Shown in pieces: positions 1 to 62,111 of a stretch of DNA of 64,000 nucleotides (within the stretch, counting starts at the first letter, position 1; each line of letters opens with the position of its first letter). The notes under the pieces were generated by a model. That model had not been told where the DNA came from, searched no databases, and saw nothing but the letters and a program-made list of their open reading frames with translations. Location of the stretch: the NCBI RefSeq assembly GCF_036324505.1, contig NC_086366.1:22026927-22090926 (forward strand). The letters run 5' to 3'. The stretch is from Eleginops maclovinus (lineage: Eukaryota; Chordata; Actinopteri; Perciformes; Eleginopidae). A program made the position numbers and the translations under genes.

Positions 1-827
1 TTGTATAATCAATTCTGATGAACAACTAGTTGGTAGGCCTACTGGTTAGAAAAAAATAATATACCCTATTATATTGTAAACATTAACGCATATATATATA
101 TTACGTATTAAAAAAAAGTGGCTGTAAAAAAGTTGAGTGGCTGGTACATTTTAGAATCCACCAGCCACAGTGGCCGGTGGGCAAAAAGGTTAATTTCCAT
201 TCTGGTATACAGGTTGCCAGTTTTTCCAGCCCCAGGGAGCAGTTGGTTCAATGCCAAGGAAGTGCACTTGCACCTCTCCAAGCTATCTTTCCACATTCCT
301 TATTTTTGTTCCGATTGGGACGTGAACCCTTTGGTCCACAAGCCAAGTCCCTTAAGTTTGAGCTTCTACCACGAAATCTAAATTAATGGACCTTAAGATT
401 TGTGATTTTAATGGGGAAATACCTTGATGCTTAAGATTTTCTATGATGTTTTATGTACACAGAACATTGTAGAAAGAGCTTGTGTTTATGCAGAAAATGT
501 GGATTATAAGGATCCATGAGTTAACCTGATCGTCAAGATAGTGGTCTCCAAAGTGTGTATACATTTGGCAATGGGATAATTTTTGAGCCAGTGTCACAAG
601 CTCCTCCTCAATCCTGTCTGTCTCTGAAGTCGTTGTAATAAGCAAACTATATATTAACACTGTGGCTCCCATTTTAAAAAATAAGCACAGTTGACATAAT
701 TTCATTCTGATCACAATGCATACAGCTGATTTTTACACTGTGGAATCTTCTCACATTGTTTCCAGTCGTGTATTGCATCCTCAGTCTAAAGATGACTCCC
801 CCTCCCATCTTCTTCTTCTCCTAACAG
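1..827 (+). other. sorl1 intron (partial), upstream of w1
   Basis: This is the 3' part of an intron ending in a polypyrimidine tract and CAG at 825-827. Positions about 118-380 read like a diverged dispersed repeat (a segment rich in short GGCC/CCAGCCAC motifs), but I cannot name the family. I see no exon. Confidence 0.5.
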
Positions 828-47875
<47,048 letters not shown>

Positions 47876-50800
47876 CAAGACGTCCATCCATTAGCTATTT
47901 CTCTCTTTTCTTCTCCCCTTCTCTTCTTCCGTCTGCTTTACTCCCCTTTACTCCCCATCAGTGGTGCGGTACGATGGAGTGAAGAGGAAACAGGCGGACA
48001 CTCCTCCATCCCAAATCGGACGAAAGGATACCACCCTAATTAGCAGGAAACGTGAAGAAAAAAAGAAAAGTGTAAAGAGAGAAAGAGATATTTTTCAAAT
48101 ATACAATGCACTTTTTTTGGATGCGCAATAACTTATTTTTTATAATGTTAAATATATATATATATGGGGTCAAAAAAGGACTGGGAGGAAAAAAGTGGAC
48201 ACTGAAGCAAACTGTGAAGGATTTGAGTTTGTCGAGACCCTGTTTGTAATGCAAACTCACTATCCATAGGAGCGGTTCATTGCTTAAAGCCAAAATAAGC
48301 ATACAGAGACTGTAACATAGAATGCAAAAAAACACACACATAGGAAAAATAATACAGATATATAGACAAATGATGTATACAAGATGTATAGAAAGAAAAT
48401 ATAAGAGCAGTAATGGTTACATGTATTGGTAAAAGAACACTATGTTCTATACCATATATCTTTCAATTGGTGCCCCGTGTGAGGCTGTCCGACGAGCCAA
48501 CTCTGGATCATGTTGCATCATTTACAGAATCTGAAGTATATGTCGATTTGTCACTGGTTCGGAAACTGTCTATTATTGTAAACCCATTAACACGTCTTTG
48601 ACACTTAACAGAACAGCTGAGTAATCGGATCGTCCAATGGCATCGTGTAGTGACCTCACACCTTTATTTTTCCACCACCAGCACACTGTTGTCCGTATGT
48701 AGACGCAAAAGATGAAAGAAAATGTCTATCCCTCACAGTCCAGTTCATCAGATCTATTTGTAAATATTGGCTTTTAATATGTCCTCTCCTTTTAATGCTG
48801 CACCATAATTCTGTAAATGTGTTTTCTTTTTTTTTATCATTCTGGACCACACATTTTTCGTCACCAGCATTTTGCCATTGCTGTAGTCGTAGAGAAAGTG
48901 GGTTCTCAGGGAACTGTGTCGGAGCGGACACCAGCGCAGCGACACCATCACCCCTATGGCTCAAGCAGCACTCTTCTACTGCTGAAAAGGTACAGAAACC
49001 TTTTAAGAGGTACTGGCTGGATCAGAAGACGCAGATCAATTTCAGTTTAGTTGTGATGAAGAGTCAGGTTCAGGCCCGGCATTGAGTTCAGAAAAAGATT
49101 AAGAGGGTCGATTCGATCATAAAGGAAAACGTGTTTTGATCTGTAGTAGTCTAGTGATACAGATAGCTTATGGTTATATCTGTGAACTTGAACAGCAACT
49201 TCTTTTCCAGAAATTGTTTGCTTGCTCCTCGAGCTTGATTCTCACAGACCTGACTTTCTGATGCAAAACAAGTACCTCTGAACATGTTGACACCGTTTTT
49301 TTCCAGGGTTTGCATCTGTCACACCAGAAAGTGGTACAACATTTGGTACTAAAGTTTTGTTGACATTCTGACTTGTCGTGGGGCTAGCTGACCATTTACT
49401 GTGCCTGAGAAGCTTACCATACTAGCTAGCTAATGATGTGCAAGCACGAGCCACTTACAATAGGCAACCAAGTTACCTAGTAATCCCGCTATTACATCAA
49501 TGCTATACAAGTGGCATACAAGTATTCCAGATAGCTAGTAGCCTGCTAGTTAGCTTGTCCACTAACCAGAAAGGAAGATAGCTCTTTTAGGTTTTAGTTT
49601 TACAATGATTCAAAAGTGGTCATCTTTTTAAGTTAGGTTTTAGTGAATCAGAAAACAAAATTTTGAATATTTATTTAGCAAAAGCTCTCCTTTTTCATAA
49701 AGACGGGCTACGACATTTTTGGTCTGGTCATTGATCAACGGCAACTCCTCAAATTAGCTGCGTGCTTAATTAGCAATTCAGTCTTAATTTCCCACAGTAC
49801 AGGAAGGTGTTTTAATTTGTTTTGCTGTCGTTAAGCAATTCATAATTGTTTTAGCATTGGTGGGTTTATTTTACTTTCATGAGTGAATCCAATCAACATG
49901 ATGTTTTGATTGCAATAACTACATTTTCCGTTACAATTATTGGTGTAACTTGGCCCCAACAGTTTCTGGAAACATACATTCTTTTGATAAAAAAAAAAGC
50001 CTTTTTATTTAATGTTGTGAGACTCACATTTTTACCCACCTGCATTTTATTGGTGTGGAGGCTGAGAGCCACACCTCACAAACTGGTCAAGTGAAACCTA
50101 AAAAAAGCGCATGGCTAGACAGCAAGTGTGAGTGACAAATCATGTGATTTTTGTTATTGGAATGGTCCTTTTAATTACCAGTTAGTGGTACCAGCTGAAC
50201 GATAAAAATGTCATCGTCTTAATTCTGCTCGTGCCGCCTAACCTGACTCTATGCTGTAGTCTATGAAAAGGTGTTTGGCCTTGAGCCGTTTGAACTGATG
50301 GTGTTCTGCTTTCTATTGACCTTGTTCTTGTTTAGTTTGTTAAAATGTCTTCATGAATGTATTTTATATCTGTACTTTTAAAGGTACTGTCCCAGCTCAT
50401 TATGCTACTATCTCCACCTGTTAAGTGAATGCACACTGGTTTTACCGTTGCTATAGTGACATAGTAACCCATTCACTATGGATGACAGACTTTGTGTTTG
50501 CACTCTGTAGACTGGCTTCTGCAGACAAGTCTTAGTTTTTATAACCCCAGCCCAATTCCCAAACCCAGAGCAACAAACCGTTTTTGTCAGGAAGAGCCCA
50601 GATATTTTTTTTTCATCATGTCACTATTCTCCAAAATCATCAACAGTGTCTGACCTGACATTGAAGGTTTCCCCAGACTTCAGCTTAATTTCATGCATTC
50701 CTCCACCATGTTCGTCATTATGTTTTCTTGACCTTAAAATCAGATTTTCTGGCATTAATGCTGTTTTTTGCTCTGTGGATTTTCTGTTTTCTGATGTTCT

Positions 50801-51285
50801 GTTTTGCCGCATAATGCCTTATTAGAACACAATGGGTTTCTATGTAAGTATGTTTGTATGATAGAACACAAGTGCACACGCATGCATACACACAGTCACA
50901 CACGACCCTGTACACACAGCTAAGCAGGCTGAAAAGTAGGCTAGTATTTGGGCATTTGGTTCATTTTGTCAGATCACTGCTCCTTCCTGCACTGGCTGCT
51001 GTGAGCCGGCCGCTCTCTCTTTTTAGTCAGGGTTTACACGTGTACAAAGTTGAATTATTGGTTATTATGTGACCGTTTGCTCCCCACTTGTCTTAATGTT
51101 GACTCTTGTCAAATAGTTTGCTTCAAAATGTTGTTTGGCACAGAGTTTGATCATGTTGGCCATGTTTGAAGATTTTAATGTCTTGCTTGCTTATCTCGGA
51201 GGTTGCAAGAACAATGAGACGTTGGAGAAAGTGTGAGGTGTTTTAAAAACCACTTATACTGAAATAAAGTTGCTGAAAATCAAAC
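47876..51285 (+). other. sorl1 3' UTR
   Basis: About 3.4 kb lie between the stop and the first convincing poly(A) signal. The length is like that of the human transcript's long 3' UTR. I see no ORF, no intron and no recognised repeat. Several ATTTA motifs occur. The end point is inferred from the signal only. Confidence 0.65.
51263..51268 (+). terminator. sorl1 poly(A) signal AATAAA
   Basis: AATAAA is followed about 25 nt later by a GT/T-rich stretch (TGTTGTCTTTTTGTGT), a standard cleavage arrangement. A second AATAAA lies near 51,337. Confidence 0.7.
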
Positions 51286-51289
51286 TATG

Positions 51290-53136
51290 TTGTCTTTTTG
51301 TGTAAGGTGGTTAATGATGTCCATTAAAGAGGTGGAAATAAAACAGATCTGTTCCTATCCAGGAATGTAGGGAGAAGATAGGGTTTCTTTTATGATACAT
51401 ACTGCACAGTGTACAGATGGCAAGTCTGTGCCTCCCACGTGTTCAGCCATGATGAACATTCAACGGTTTCATGAGCGAACCAGAAGGTGCCCTGAGAATG
51501 ACCCTGGGATGTATGAAAAAATGCTTGAATTATAATAGAATACAAGCAATAAATATAATTTAATTGCATTTTAAAACTCAAACTAAAAACAAAAACTGGA
51601 TATTTTATGATAATTTCCTTATTCTATCTTTGAATTATTGATTTCAATTTTGAATATTTGTGGAATCATGCAACTCAAAGCGGTGCAACGATTAGTCCTC
51701 TTATCGATTAGTTGATGACTAAAACTATTTAACAAGTATAAGAATAATTGAATAGGGAGATCTGAACATAACAAAAATAGACATTTAAGTCTGTAAAAGT
51801 GTTATAGACTAAACAATCCAAGTCAAGGTTCCTGTATATGATACAGCTTTGATACAACAGCTCCCTCAACAGGGTAAAATATGCCATGATGATCTGAGAT
51901 AACCCGTAAACTTAAAATTCTGTTAAAACTAATTGCCTTAAAATGTTTTGTTCCCTTCCCAGACAGTGGATACAAAGCTGGAGAAATGTCATCAGGGTTC
52001 CTCAGGGTAAAAGCAGAACAGGTTCAAAAGCACTGTTACAGTAAACTGATTTGTCCTGTAATGCACTTTCCTCTTTGGGTTATATTCATACTCATCACAT
52101 CAATATACTGTCATCAGTTCTGCTTTTTATTTTATTTTATTTTTTTAATGTCCAAATAACATTTCTGGATTTGTATTTAATGTTTGTTCACAAATAGCAT
52201 TCATCCTCTCTTATTAACATGTGTGATTCTTCATTACATCTGACCCCTATCACATTACACATTTGTGCCGTTGTTCATGTCAAAATACTGATTAGTGCAC
52301 TAAGTTTTATGGCTGGAAACACGACTAACACGGGATGAGAGGATTATTGATCAACACGAGTGACTCAGTGAGGCTGATCAGCTGGGATAGATGATCTTGA
52401 GTTGGAGTTTTCACTGTTGAACTGTCTCATTATGAAATAGATCTCAATTTAAAATCTACTCTACAGTATGAGGAGGAGGAGGATTTTACTGCTGAGCTGT
52501 TCCCGGGGCTGGACTGAGGTAAACACTAATTTTTTTAAGGATTTGTTGGAGTTTTGTGGCTTAACATCTTTACACTTGCTTTCTGAAGGCAGGTGATGTG
52601 TACGGTTTCTAAAGCAACAGCAGCTCTCAGACAAGAAGGGAGAGTGCTAACATAGACACACATTCAAAAAAAGCACAACCCTACTGTAAGTTATTCTACA
52701 GTAGGAGATTTATGTGACATCGTACACCATCTCTTCCATTTATCAAGAAAGAAAGAAAGACAAAAGTCCTCTAAAATATATTTAATTATATAGTATATCT
52801 TGTATTGAGTGGTGTTTCATAAACATGTGAGTGCATCTTCAATATAACGACATAAGTGCAAATATAAAGCGAGTGAAAAATAAACTAACAAAAAAAAGTT
52901 CTACAAATAAACAACTTCCTTGAAGAGAGTAAAATTATAAAAGCAGCAGCAAAATATACTTAGAGTATCTAAAGGAAATGTTTGCTCACATCGTTTAATA
53001 AAATAAAGAAATATATTTATTTCAATGCATTAACAGCTACTTATCATTTAAATGGTGTAATTTTAGCAATGTCTTTTTATTTCATTAAGTGTTTGGCCTC
53101 TCTAACTATGACACATATTAACAATATCTTTTTCAT
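51290..53136 (+). other. intergenic, nothing recognised
   Basis: This is AT-rich with no coding frame of note and no repeat I can name. Confidence 0.45.
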
Positions 53137-53250
53137 ATTCTGTCTCTCACGGTGAAAATAAACGTACCACAAAAATGACAGACTGTTCAGTTCTTTGTAA
53201 GTGGGTAAACTAACTAAATTGGCAGAGGATCAAATACATATTGCCTCATA
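53137..53250 (+). mobile_element. relic of a Tc1-type terminal inverted repeat
   Basis: ATTCTGTCTCTCACGG and TTTGTAAGTGGGTAAAC through GGCAGAGGATCAAATACATA align in order with the right end of the Tc1 element at 43,900-44,018, with many substitutions. No transposase is nearby. Confidence 0.7.
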
Positions 53251-54570
53251 AGTTAATTTACAAGATAAAAATATCAATTAAATGTAGGTAAATTATCTTG
53301 ATACTTGAATATGCTTCACAAAAGAAAACCTGCCATAGATTTCCATTTATTTATGGGTTTTATTTATTTAGTTATAAAAAAAAGGGTTGGCAGCTCATTC
53401 CTTAGAACAGATTGCTTATAATAAGAGGAAACATGAAGGGTTTGTTATGGAGATAACTTGTTTGGATCAACTAAGATTTGTGATAAAAGTACAACTTGAA
53501 TTTATTAAAAAAGTTTGCTTATTAACACATTGTCTAATATAATTTTACATATAATTTATATTTAAGAAGTACAATATAAGACAAGATCAAGTTTAAGGTG
53601 TTGGCCAGATACAGTTATACTTTTTGAATTGGCTGAGGGCCATTTCAAAATGGACAACAGGGCCCCCAAGCCATAGTTTGGACACCCCTGATGTAAAATA
53701 ACATTAAAGATGTATGTTTGTTGGCCAAATGTGAATGATTTTCAAACTTTGATTGAAAAATATCCCCAAAAGCATTCCGACAGATCCTTTTTTGCCATGT
53801 ACAGCATTATCAGCCCGGCAGTGTACAGACACTGCTGGATGTGTTTTCCTCTCCTGGTCAGGAAGTGAATGTTTCTAAAGCATCCAAAAATAGCACCGTT
53901 GGGAAAAATGAACTAATCTCAAAATAGTTCACTACTTTGAAGGGTATTGTCATCATCATGCAAGCTATCGTGGGAGACTTGTGTCACTGCTGGAAACTTT
54001 CAAAGAGGAAACCATGCAGCGTTTGACTCGGGCCTCAGGTTGCAGAAGAACAAAGATCTACTCCGGGCCAAACCATCCTCTGATAGTCAGGCGGAGATGT
54101 CTGTGCCAGAAACAGCCACAAGGGGGCAGGAGAGCCTCTGCAGACACATCAGGGATGTTCTATTAAAGCGGCACTTCAGTCAGTCTGATGGATCTGTGTC
54201 ATTTTACTGCAGCTCAGAGTTTAAAAGAGTGAAGAGGAGTGTGCATATGTTCTATAAATGACCCAAGCAGACAAAAACCCTTCACTGGACTTAAAGTGTG
54301 AATCAGTGGGTCTGTAGGCCATTATCGTACATGAGGTTTTTGCACTCATTGACCTGCCAAGGGTTGTGTTGCATCACCAGGTGGCTGATGTTGAAGAGCT
54401 GAGGCCCCTTAGCATTAAAATAGTTATGTTTCATGTCACAGCATTGAGAGTCATATTATTTTAACTGGCACTCAAATGCACCACAAGCATGGAGCACATC
54501 AAATGAGACCTGTTTTAGTTTCTCTATGTATTTATGTTTGTATAATTATTGTTGGCTAAATGTATGTCTA
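53251..54570 (+). other. intergenic with a CTCF-like motif
   Basis: A 104-codon ORF at 53,947-54,261 has no recognisable product. The motif GCCACAAGGGGGCAGG at 54,115-54,130 matches the core of the CTCF consensus. Nothing else was recognised. Confidence 0.4.
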
Positions 54571-54876
54571 TTAAAGAGGCATTTATGCGTTTGAGGTTTT
54601 CCCTTTCCTGTAGTGTGTTCTATAGGTTTTTGTGCATGTAAATGGTCTGCAAAGGCTAGCGCTCCAACACATTAAAGGTTAAGGGGCGAGACATCTCTTA
54701 GAGGTTGACCAATCACAACAGAGCCACCCAAATAACCAATCAGAGCCGACTGGGCTCTGGTTTCAGACTGAGGGTGAAAAGGGGTGCTGCAGCACAGGCA
54801 GTATGAGAAAAATAAAGAGCTTTTTGAACATGGAGACATGTAAAACTTGAATATGAGCATAATATGTCCTCTTTAA
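54571..54876 (+). repeat. TIR-MITE family A, copy 8 (both ends, internally deleted)
   Basis: The left end is TTAAAGAGGCATTTATGC and the right end GAGCATAATATGTCCTCTTT plus AA. The central part between TCTGCAAAGGCT and AAGGGGCGAGACATC is deleted. Confidence 0.82.
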
Positions 54877-55499
54877 AGTTTTGAGAGTGTGCAAAACATA
54901 TTTGACTTTGTCCAGAACAAAACATCTGAATGGAGTTCAACTGTGTACTATTCACAATTCAGACATATAATATATGACAATAAGTTTCTGTGTTTCTTTG
55001 TTCATAGAGTCAGACATTGTTCCTCAACCTCTTCAACAATATGTCTTTAACAGAGGAAGTTATCCTTTGATTGGTCGGTGGAAAGTTCCTCGAAAACTGT
55101 GAAAGAATTTCTCTAGCAACCTTAGCAGAAAATGTATTTTAGGTTTCCTGGAGAATCCTGGCAGTGTGAGGAGCTGCACTTGTTTCCCTCTCTTGTTCAG
55201 TTACAGTTTGGTGATATCATCTTTCTGGCATTGGAATATCCAGTTTTCAGAATGGTACATTTTCTGCTCACAACTCTTTGAAATTTGCATGCTCTCTGTG
55301 AAATAGTGATAGCTTTGATTGTCTGTTTTTGCAACAGCAACCAGCGGTTTCATTGCAACAGCGGGTCAGCACTACAGAGAGTTGGTAAGATTAACAAAAA
55401 AATAGAACCATTATTTTTTTATTATTCATCTTTCCCTATCAATCGTATTTACTTCCTGACTCCTACAAACCTTTTTCCACCAATTAGGGTACTGCATAC
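54877..55499 (+). other. intergenic, nothing recognised
   Basis: This is AT-rich spacer between two copies of MITE family A. Confidence 0.4.
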
Positions 55500-55890
55500 T
55501 CATCTCATATTACCTGTGCTGCAGCATCTCTCTTCACCCTCTGTCTGAAACCAGAGCCCAGTCTGCTCTGATTGGTTAGCTGGCCAGCTCTGTTGTGGAG
55601 GGTCAATCATTTAGAGATGTCCTACCCCTTAGCCTATCACAAATAATATGTTGCTAGCCAATAGAAGCGCAAGTGTTAAATCAGGATGCCACTATGTTAT
55701 GGAGAAATAAAAAAGAGTTGAATGGAGAAATTTCAGGCGGGGGGGGGGGGGAGTGTGTGAGAGAGAAACTCCCTTTGGAGGGAACTTTTGGATTGTAGAC
55801 CTTGCAGACCGTTTACATGCACCAAAACCTATATAACACGCTACAGACTAGGGTAATCTCCCCCCAAAAGCATAATAAGGCCTCTTTAAA
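55500..55890 (-). repeat. TIR-MITE family A, copy 9
   Basis: This reversed copy has CTGTCTGAAACCAGAGCCCA, GATTGGTTAGCTGGCCAGCT and the right end AGCATAATAAGGCCTCTTTA. A run of twelve or more G marks its centre. Confidence 0.8.
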
Positions 55891-56229
55891 GTTGAATAAT
55901 ATGTCATACTGATCAGGACTGCACCCGGCAATCCCATTGACATAATCTTTTTAACCAGTTCAGTATTTATTTATTATCATGTCTTTCCCATGTTATTTAG
56001 AAGTCTGTTTGCATTAATTAAGGCTAATTACAATTTTGTAAGGTAGCAAAATCACATTTAAAATGGGTGGAAAAATATATTTTTGTCCTGTGGATGGCAC
56101 TACAAGAAAATTCAGGGCCATACCACATTTAGAAGGATACATCTGTAAAAAACAATATTCCCACTACATGTAGTTCATGTTTAGAAATAATGCAATTACA
56201 TGTCAAATGTCAGAAAAGGTCAGACTGCC

Positions 56230-56255
56230 AACACACACGCGCACACGCACGCATG

Positions 56256-56314
<59 letters not shown>

Positions 56315-56330
56315 CAACAACAACAACAAA
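56230..56330 (+). repeat. (CA)n with CG variants, then (CAA)n
   Basis: This is a compound microsatellite of ACACGC and GCATGC variants, a pure AC run, then six CAA units. Confidence 0.95.
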
Positions 56331-56811
56331 CCGCTCCGTCTCCCTCTCCGCAGGTCAAGAGGTGGTCAAGAGGTTTCTGACTGTTTGTGATTGGCCAGGG
56401 TCAAAGGTCAACAGACTGGAGGCCAGCAGTGCGGGGTCAAGAACAGGTGGGAGCCTCTGGGAGAGAAACAAGAACAACAGAGCGGAGTGTGAGCGGAGAA
56501 GAACAAAGTGGAGAGTACTCAGTCTGACAAAGCCTGGCAGTCCTCAGAGCGTTGCTTCACCATCACGCTCCACTGGAGGACAGTCATCATCTCAGTGAAG
56601 GAGGAGATCACTGATCCAACTCGAGCTCAACCCAAACATGTGCTTTACCACAATCAGCTGATCTCATTTTAGATTTGAGCTTTTCAGTCAACGAATGCAA
56701 AGATAAAAACGTTTTTTTAAGAAAAAACAGAACCACTGTCATACTTGAAGTCACATATACTTGTACACAGAGGGAGACCCAGCAGTTAGCTATCTGAAGC
56801 TACAAGCACAA

Positions 56812-56936
56812 CAGGTTTCACATAAATGTATTAGGTTAGTTGAAAGTAATAATATTAAGATGAACCTAATAAAAGCTATACGGTTCAACTTAATATTATT
56901 GCTTCCAACTAACCTAATACAGTTATGTGAAACCTG
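56812..56936 (+). repeat. foldback repeat family B, copy 1 (55-nt arms)
   Basis: Left arm 56,812-56,866 and right arm 56,882-56,936 are reverse complements with about four mismatches in 55, around a 15-nt loop. The arms begin CAGGTTTCACATAAATGTAT. Confidence 0.88.
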
Positions 56937-56973
56937 CTGACATAAAACATTAAAGTTTCAGTTTCAGTTTTTT

Positions 56974-57426
<453 letters not shown>

Positions 57427-60400
57427 GCTACAACAACCCTAAAGATGCAAAGATTCTTTATTCACTTTTTTGCGAGTAATTGCTAAGATGTACATCTTTG
57501 TGTGACACTTTGTTCAGAAAGTCTATCAGTGTTGAGATTTTCCTGAGGTCACAGAGAATCAGAAATGAAGAACATGCCCAAGGCTGTCTGTGGGTAATTG
57601 GAGCTCTAGATTTCATTTTGAGCACTTCCTGAACAGGTACAAGGCAGAAATAGTGGTTAGTACATGGTTGATAGGCAGAAAAACGTTGGTAAAAGCATTT
57701 GCATTAGTAACATGCTACAAAAGGTAAGCGTTTGAACACAGCAAGATTCTTCATCCATTCTAGTTGCTTTACATTTAAAATATGTAGCTTCTTTTCAGTA
57801 GTTTACATGTTCACAATGATGTCAACAAATGTCACTTCAGTGTATTAAGTTAGATGAAAGCAACAATATTAAGTTGATCCTAATATTTGTATTGAAACTT
57901 AATATTATTGCTTTAAAAAAAATGGGATAAATTCTACCTAAGCAAAAATGTTGAAAGCACAATGTAGCTGGTTGTGACGCACTGTGACCACTTTTTATGG
58001 TTTTGTTTTTATTCTGACCATCAGCACCATCTTAGTCTGGTTCCACACCTATAAATCCATTATCTTGGAGGGTATCTGGATTCTCGCCGTATCATAGATC
58101 CAATGAAAAACCTTCTTTTCTGGTTTCGACGCATTTATTTCTAGACTAGATATTGCTATAAAATCATATGAGCACCTTTGTGGCTAAAAGGATGTGAACA
58201 CATTTGATTTAAACAACTCAACTGTATCTCCACTGGTGCTGCCCTTATTACAGTCCTCACAATAGCATCTGGTACACTCAATTATTATTAGGCTACATAC
58301 ATGACCTGTTAAACTATTTTTGTAGTCTCTTACTGAAGCTGGCTTTTTGTTATTGATTGTTATAATGTAACTGTTTACAATCAGTGAATCAAAAAGCAAC
58401 TCACCTAGATCCAGATCAAGTTATCGACACTTTCAGGAGTTGCCGGAAGTGCAGTTGACTACATAGCAGATGTGTTTCATATCTTAACGAGCACTAGAAC
58501 ACACGTATAATATATCAACATAACTATATTTATGCTGCACCAGGACAGACAATGTGAGACGACCAACGTGATTGCAATTCATAAGGAAGGCATCATGAAG
58601 TTTTGAATCAAATGTCAAAAGTAACTTTTTCACTCAAAACCCAAAAGGATTCCACTATGAAAGTCAAGGAATCACCAAAATCATGTCGTTTTATCCTCTG
58701 AGGAATAATTACTCTCCAAAATAAATAGTTGTGAAATGATAGAGTAACCCAGTGTCATTGCCAATCGGCGGAGTTAGATTTGGCTAAAAAGAAGATCAGA
58801 GGAAAACCCGTTAGACAAGAAAATATCCATGCCTTCAGTGGTGGAGGACAATTTCCATAGAGCCAGCTGTAAGAAAATGACATGGAAGTATTCAAACATT
58901 CTTCAAAAATGAGGGTACAGTACAGAGACATGTTTTGAAAGAAAAGCTAAAAATGTATGTAAATTCTTTAGCAATTATATATTGACATTTGTTGCACAAC
59001 TGATTCTGTCTATTACCATTACATAAAATTAAGTGACATAAATACTCGGTCCCAATGTTGTCTTTAAAATAACAAGGATCGCGATGGTTTGTACCAGGAG
59101 AATGAATTGAAAACACAGGCCTCAAAAAGAAAGCTCAAGGTTATTGGTTGTCACCAAAGAGCTGGTATTGTTATGTGCTGTAGCTGCCATAAGAGGGTTA
59201 AAAGTGATAATTGTTGCTTTGAGATAACAATTGCATTGCCTTTTCAGGGAGCACCATTTTACTGATTTATTATACGTGTTCTTCGATTCATCTCCACATA
59301 CAGTGTTTCCATCCAAATAAACAAATCTTCTTCACTTTTCGGATGACATCCACCATCATTATTGACCTTTCCAACTGGCTTGATGGATATCACTGTCCGG
59401 CTGCTGTGGGGCCTTCATTGGATAAACATCCTGGTCTTTTGGCCAATAGGATCGAATAGACATCTCTCCTAGCAACAAGACTTACTGTGTATTGTTTCGA
59501 GCTAACCAACACTCTAAAGAAACAAATTATTCCAATGTGATGACAATGTGCTTGTTGTTTTTCCCACACAACCAACAATGGTTTGAATGAAAGCTTCAAT
59601 ATGCCATAAAGTATATAGAGTAGTTATGTGTGAAGTAAAAAATCCCATCTAGCTTTATCCAGCAATTTTATTGAACTACAATGTTTAACATTATATAAAT
59701 ATAAACCCATTTCTCATTTTCCTTAGTCCCATAAATTGACAACTATATATGTTCCCTCTTTTATATCCCAGAATGCAGTTGAAAACACAGTAAATGGTTT
59801 CTCTGCAGGTTCCTATGTACTGTCAATTTGGCATTGTTCTCAACTCATAGAACAAAAAGGCAATATTTTGCACTAAACTTCCTATGTTTTGATATCACAG
59901 ACCACCATCTCATCTTAACTAAAACCATGACCTAAAAAAAATGACCTCCAAATATTTAATTAAAGAGAAGAGCTGTGACTAGACTTGAAAATTGGTGTAA
60001 AAATCTAAAATATTTGAGATTCTGTAATGAAATGTAAAAATTCAAAGCTCACAGTTTGTTAGTGCTACAGGTTCAATTACACTTAGCAAAACAGAGAAAT
60101 ATGGAATGCTTTGTTAAGCATACAATCATGGCACATGAAAACCCCAAAACCAGCTAAGGTACACTGACGAGCCCCATGGCTTTTTAAAGGCCATGGTTTA
60201 CACTGTAAGTCACTAAGACATACAGTACGGTAGCTGATGCTGACTTTATTGAGGTTTAGCACCCTGGCAGTACTGCATGTGAGTACGTCCACTCAAATAC
60301 TAATAAAACAAATAAAGCTTCACTGCTACTCTCTAAAATGCACAGGAGCTATTTGTATTCTGAAATGGTTCAACCTATTCGGAAACCTAGTCATAAAGCA

Positions 60401-60794
60401 TCCTAGAACAAAGAGTTGCCCCTATATGGACACCATTTACCACTTTTTAATGTTGCTCTTGGTAAATGTGTGCATTTTCAACCCTTTCACATTCAAAATT
60501 CAAATTGAAATTGCATGTCAAAACTTCAAATTTGATTTCCTTAATTGCCTTTTTGAGATGTTACTGCCCGTAAAAGCAAGGATAATTCATCAAATTAATA
60601 AAAACAATACCACAAGATATCCTTTCCAAATAATGTGGTTGATCCACATTTACTATTGAACAAATTTAGTATTTTAGACCTTAAGGTATTCATTAATAAA
60701 ATACTGAAACTAGTGAACAAAATAAAAAGGAAAATATTTAATTTAGGCCTAATGTATTTTATTTTATTTGTCAGTTGATTCTGAGTGAGAAAGA

Positions 60795-60795
<1 letters not shown>
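57427..60795 (+). other. intergenic, no gene recognised; foldback copy 2 at 57,841-57,914
   Basis: This is AT-rich sequence. At 57,841-57,914 a weaker foldback (TGTATTAAGTTAGATGAAAG against ACTTAATATTATTGCTTTAA) belongs to the same family as 56,812. The rest has short unsupported ORFs on both strands. Confidence 0.5.
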
Positions 60796-60873
<78 letters not shown>

Positions 60874-60895
60874 ACACACACACACACACACGCAC
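60796..60895 (+). repeat. (CA)n microsatellite, about 50 units
   Basis: This is a near-pure CA array with a single TA and a CG interruption near the right end. Confidence 0.96.
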
Positions 60896-61498
<603 letters not shown>

Positions 61499-61499
<1 letters not shown>

Positions 61500-62111
61500 T
61501 GTCCTCCTTTAATCTCTGTCAGCATGCTATGCCTTCAGAGAGAGTCAGGCTGTCAACATGAGCTCATGGTGTCTGCCTTAGATTTTGGTGTGTGTGAAGA
61601 TATTCTCACTTGTATCTGCTGTTCGACAATACACCCCTCCTCATCAGGCACATGCAGAGGCTGTTAGAGGAGCGAGTGCTCAAATTGTTGAAAGGACAAG
61701 CTGGCAATTTTTGTTACCTTTAAATAAATATATGGCAGGGATAAGTACTTTTGTGCTAGTTTTAAGGGACATTAAAATGTATATCTTCAAACACTGACAG
61801 TTCATCAATGATGCATGCAAAGGAATGGAGTAAATTTCGGTAAATTCTTCTTACATGTTAACTAGCCCAATCCTTACCCACCTCTCTGACTGACAGAATC
61901 CCAGTGCTGCCGACAAAGATGCACTTCCTCTCCCACCTCCATATTTCTCTAACCACCTTCTCCATAAAGGCACCAGGCACAATGCTTCAGTAAGAAGATG
62001 CTGATACTGTACGGTAAGATACTACTTTGTGCCAAAGAATTTGTTTATTTTAATTCACATATCATATAATACTAAGGCACACAATTATAAGAAGGTGTAT
62101 GACTGAAATGT
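61499..62111 (+). other. intergenic, nothing recognised
   Basis: No ORF or repeat could be named. Confidence 0.4.

Noticed and set aside
53947..54261. 104-residue intergenic ORF
   Set aside because: It has no recognisable product, no splice context and no upstream promoter evidence.
56342..56600. Possible exon after CTCTCCGCAG
   Set aside because: An acceptor-like site and open frame exist, but no partner exon, donor agreement or known protein was found nearby.
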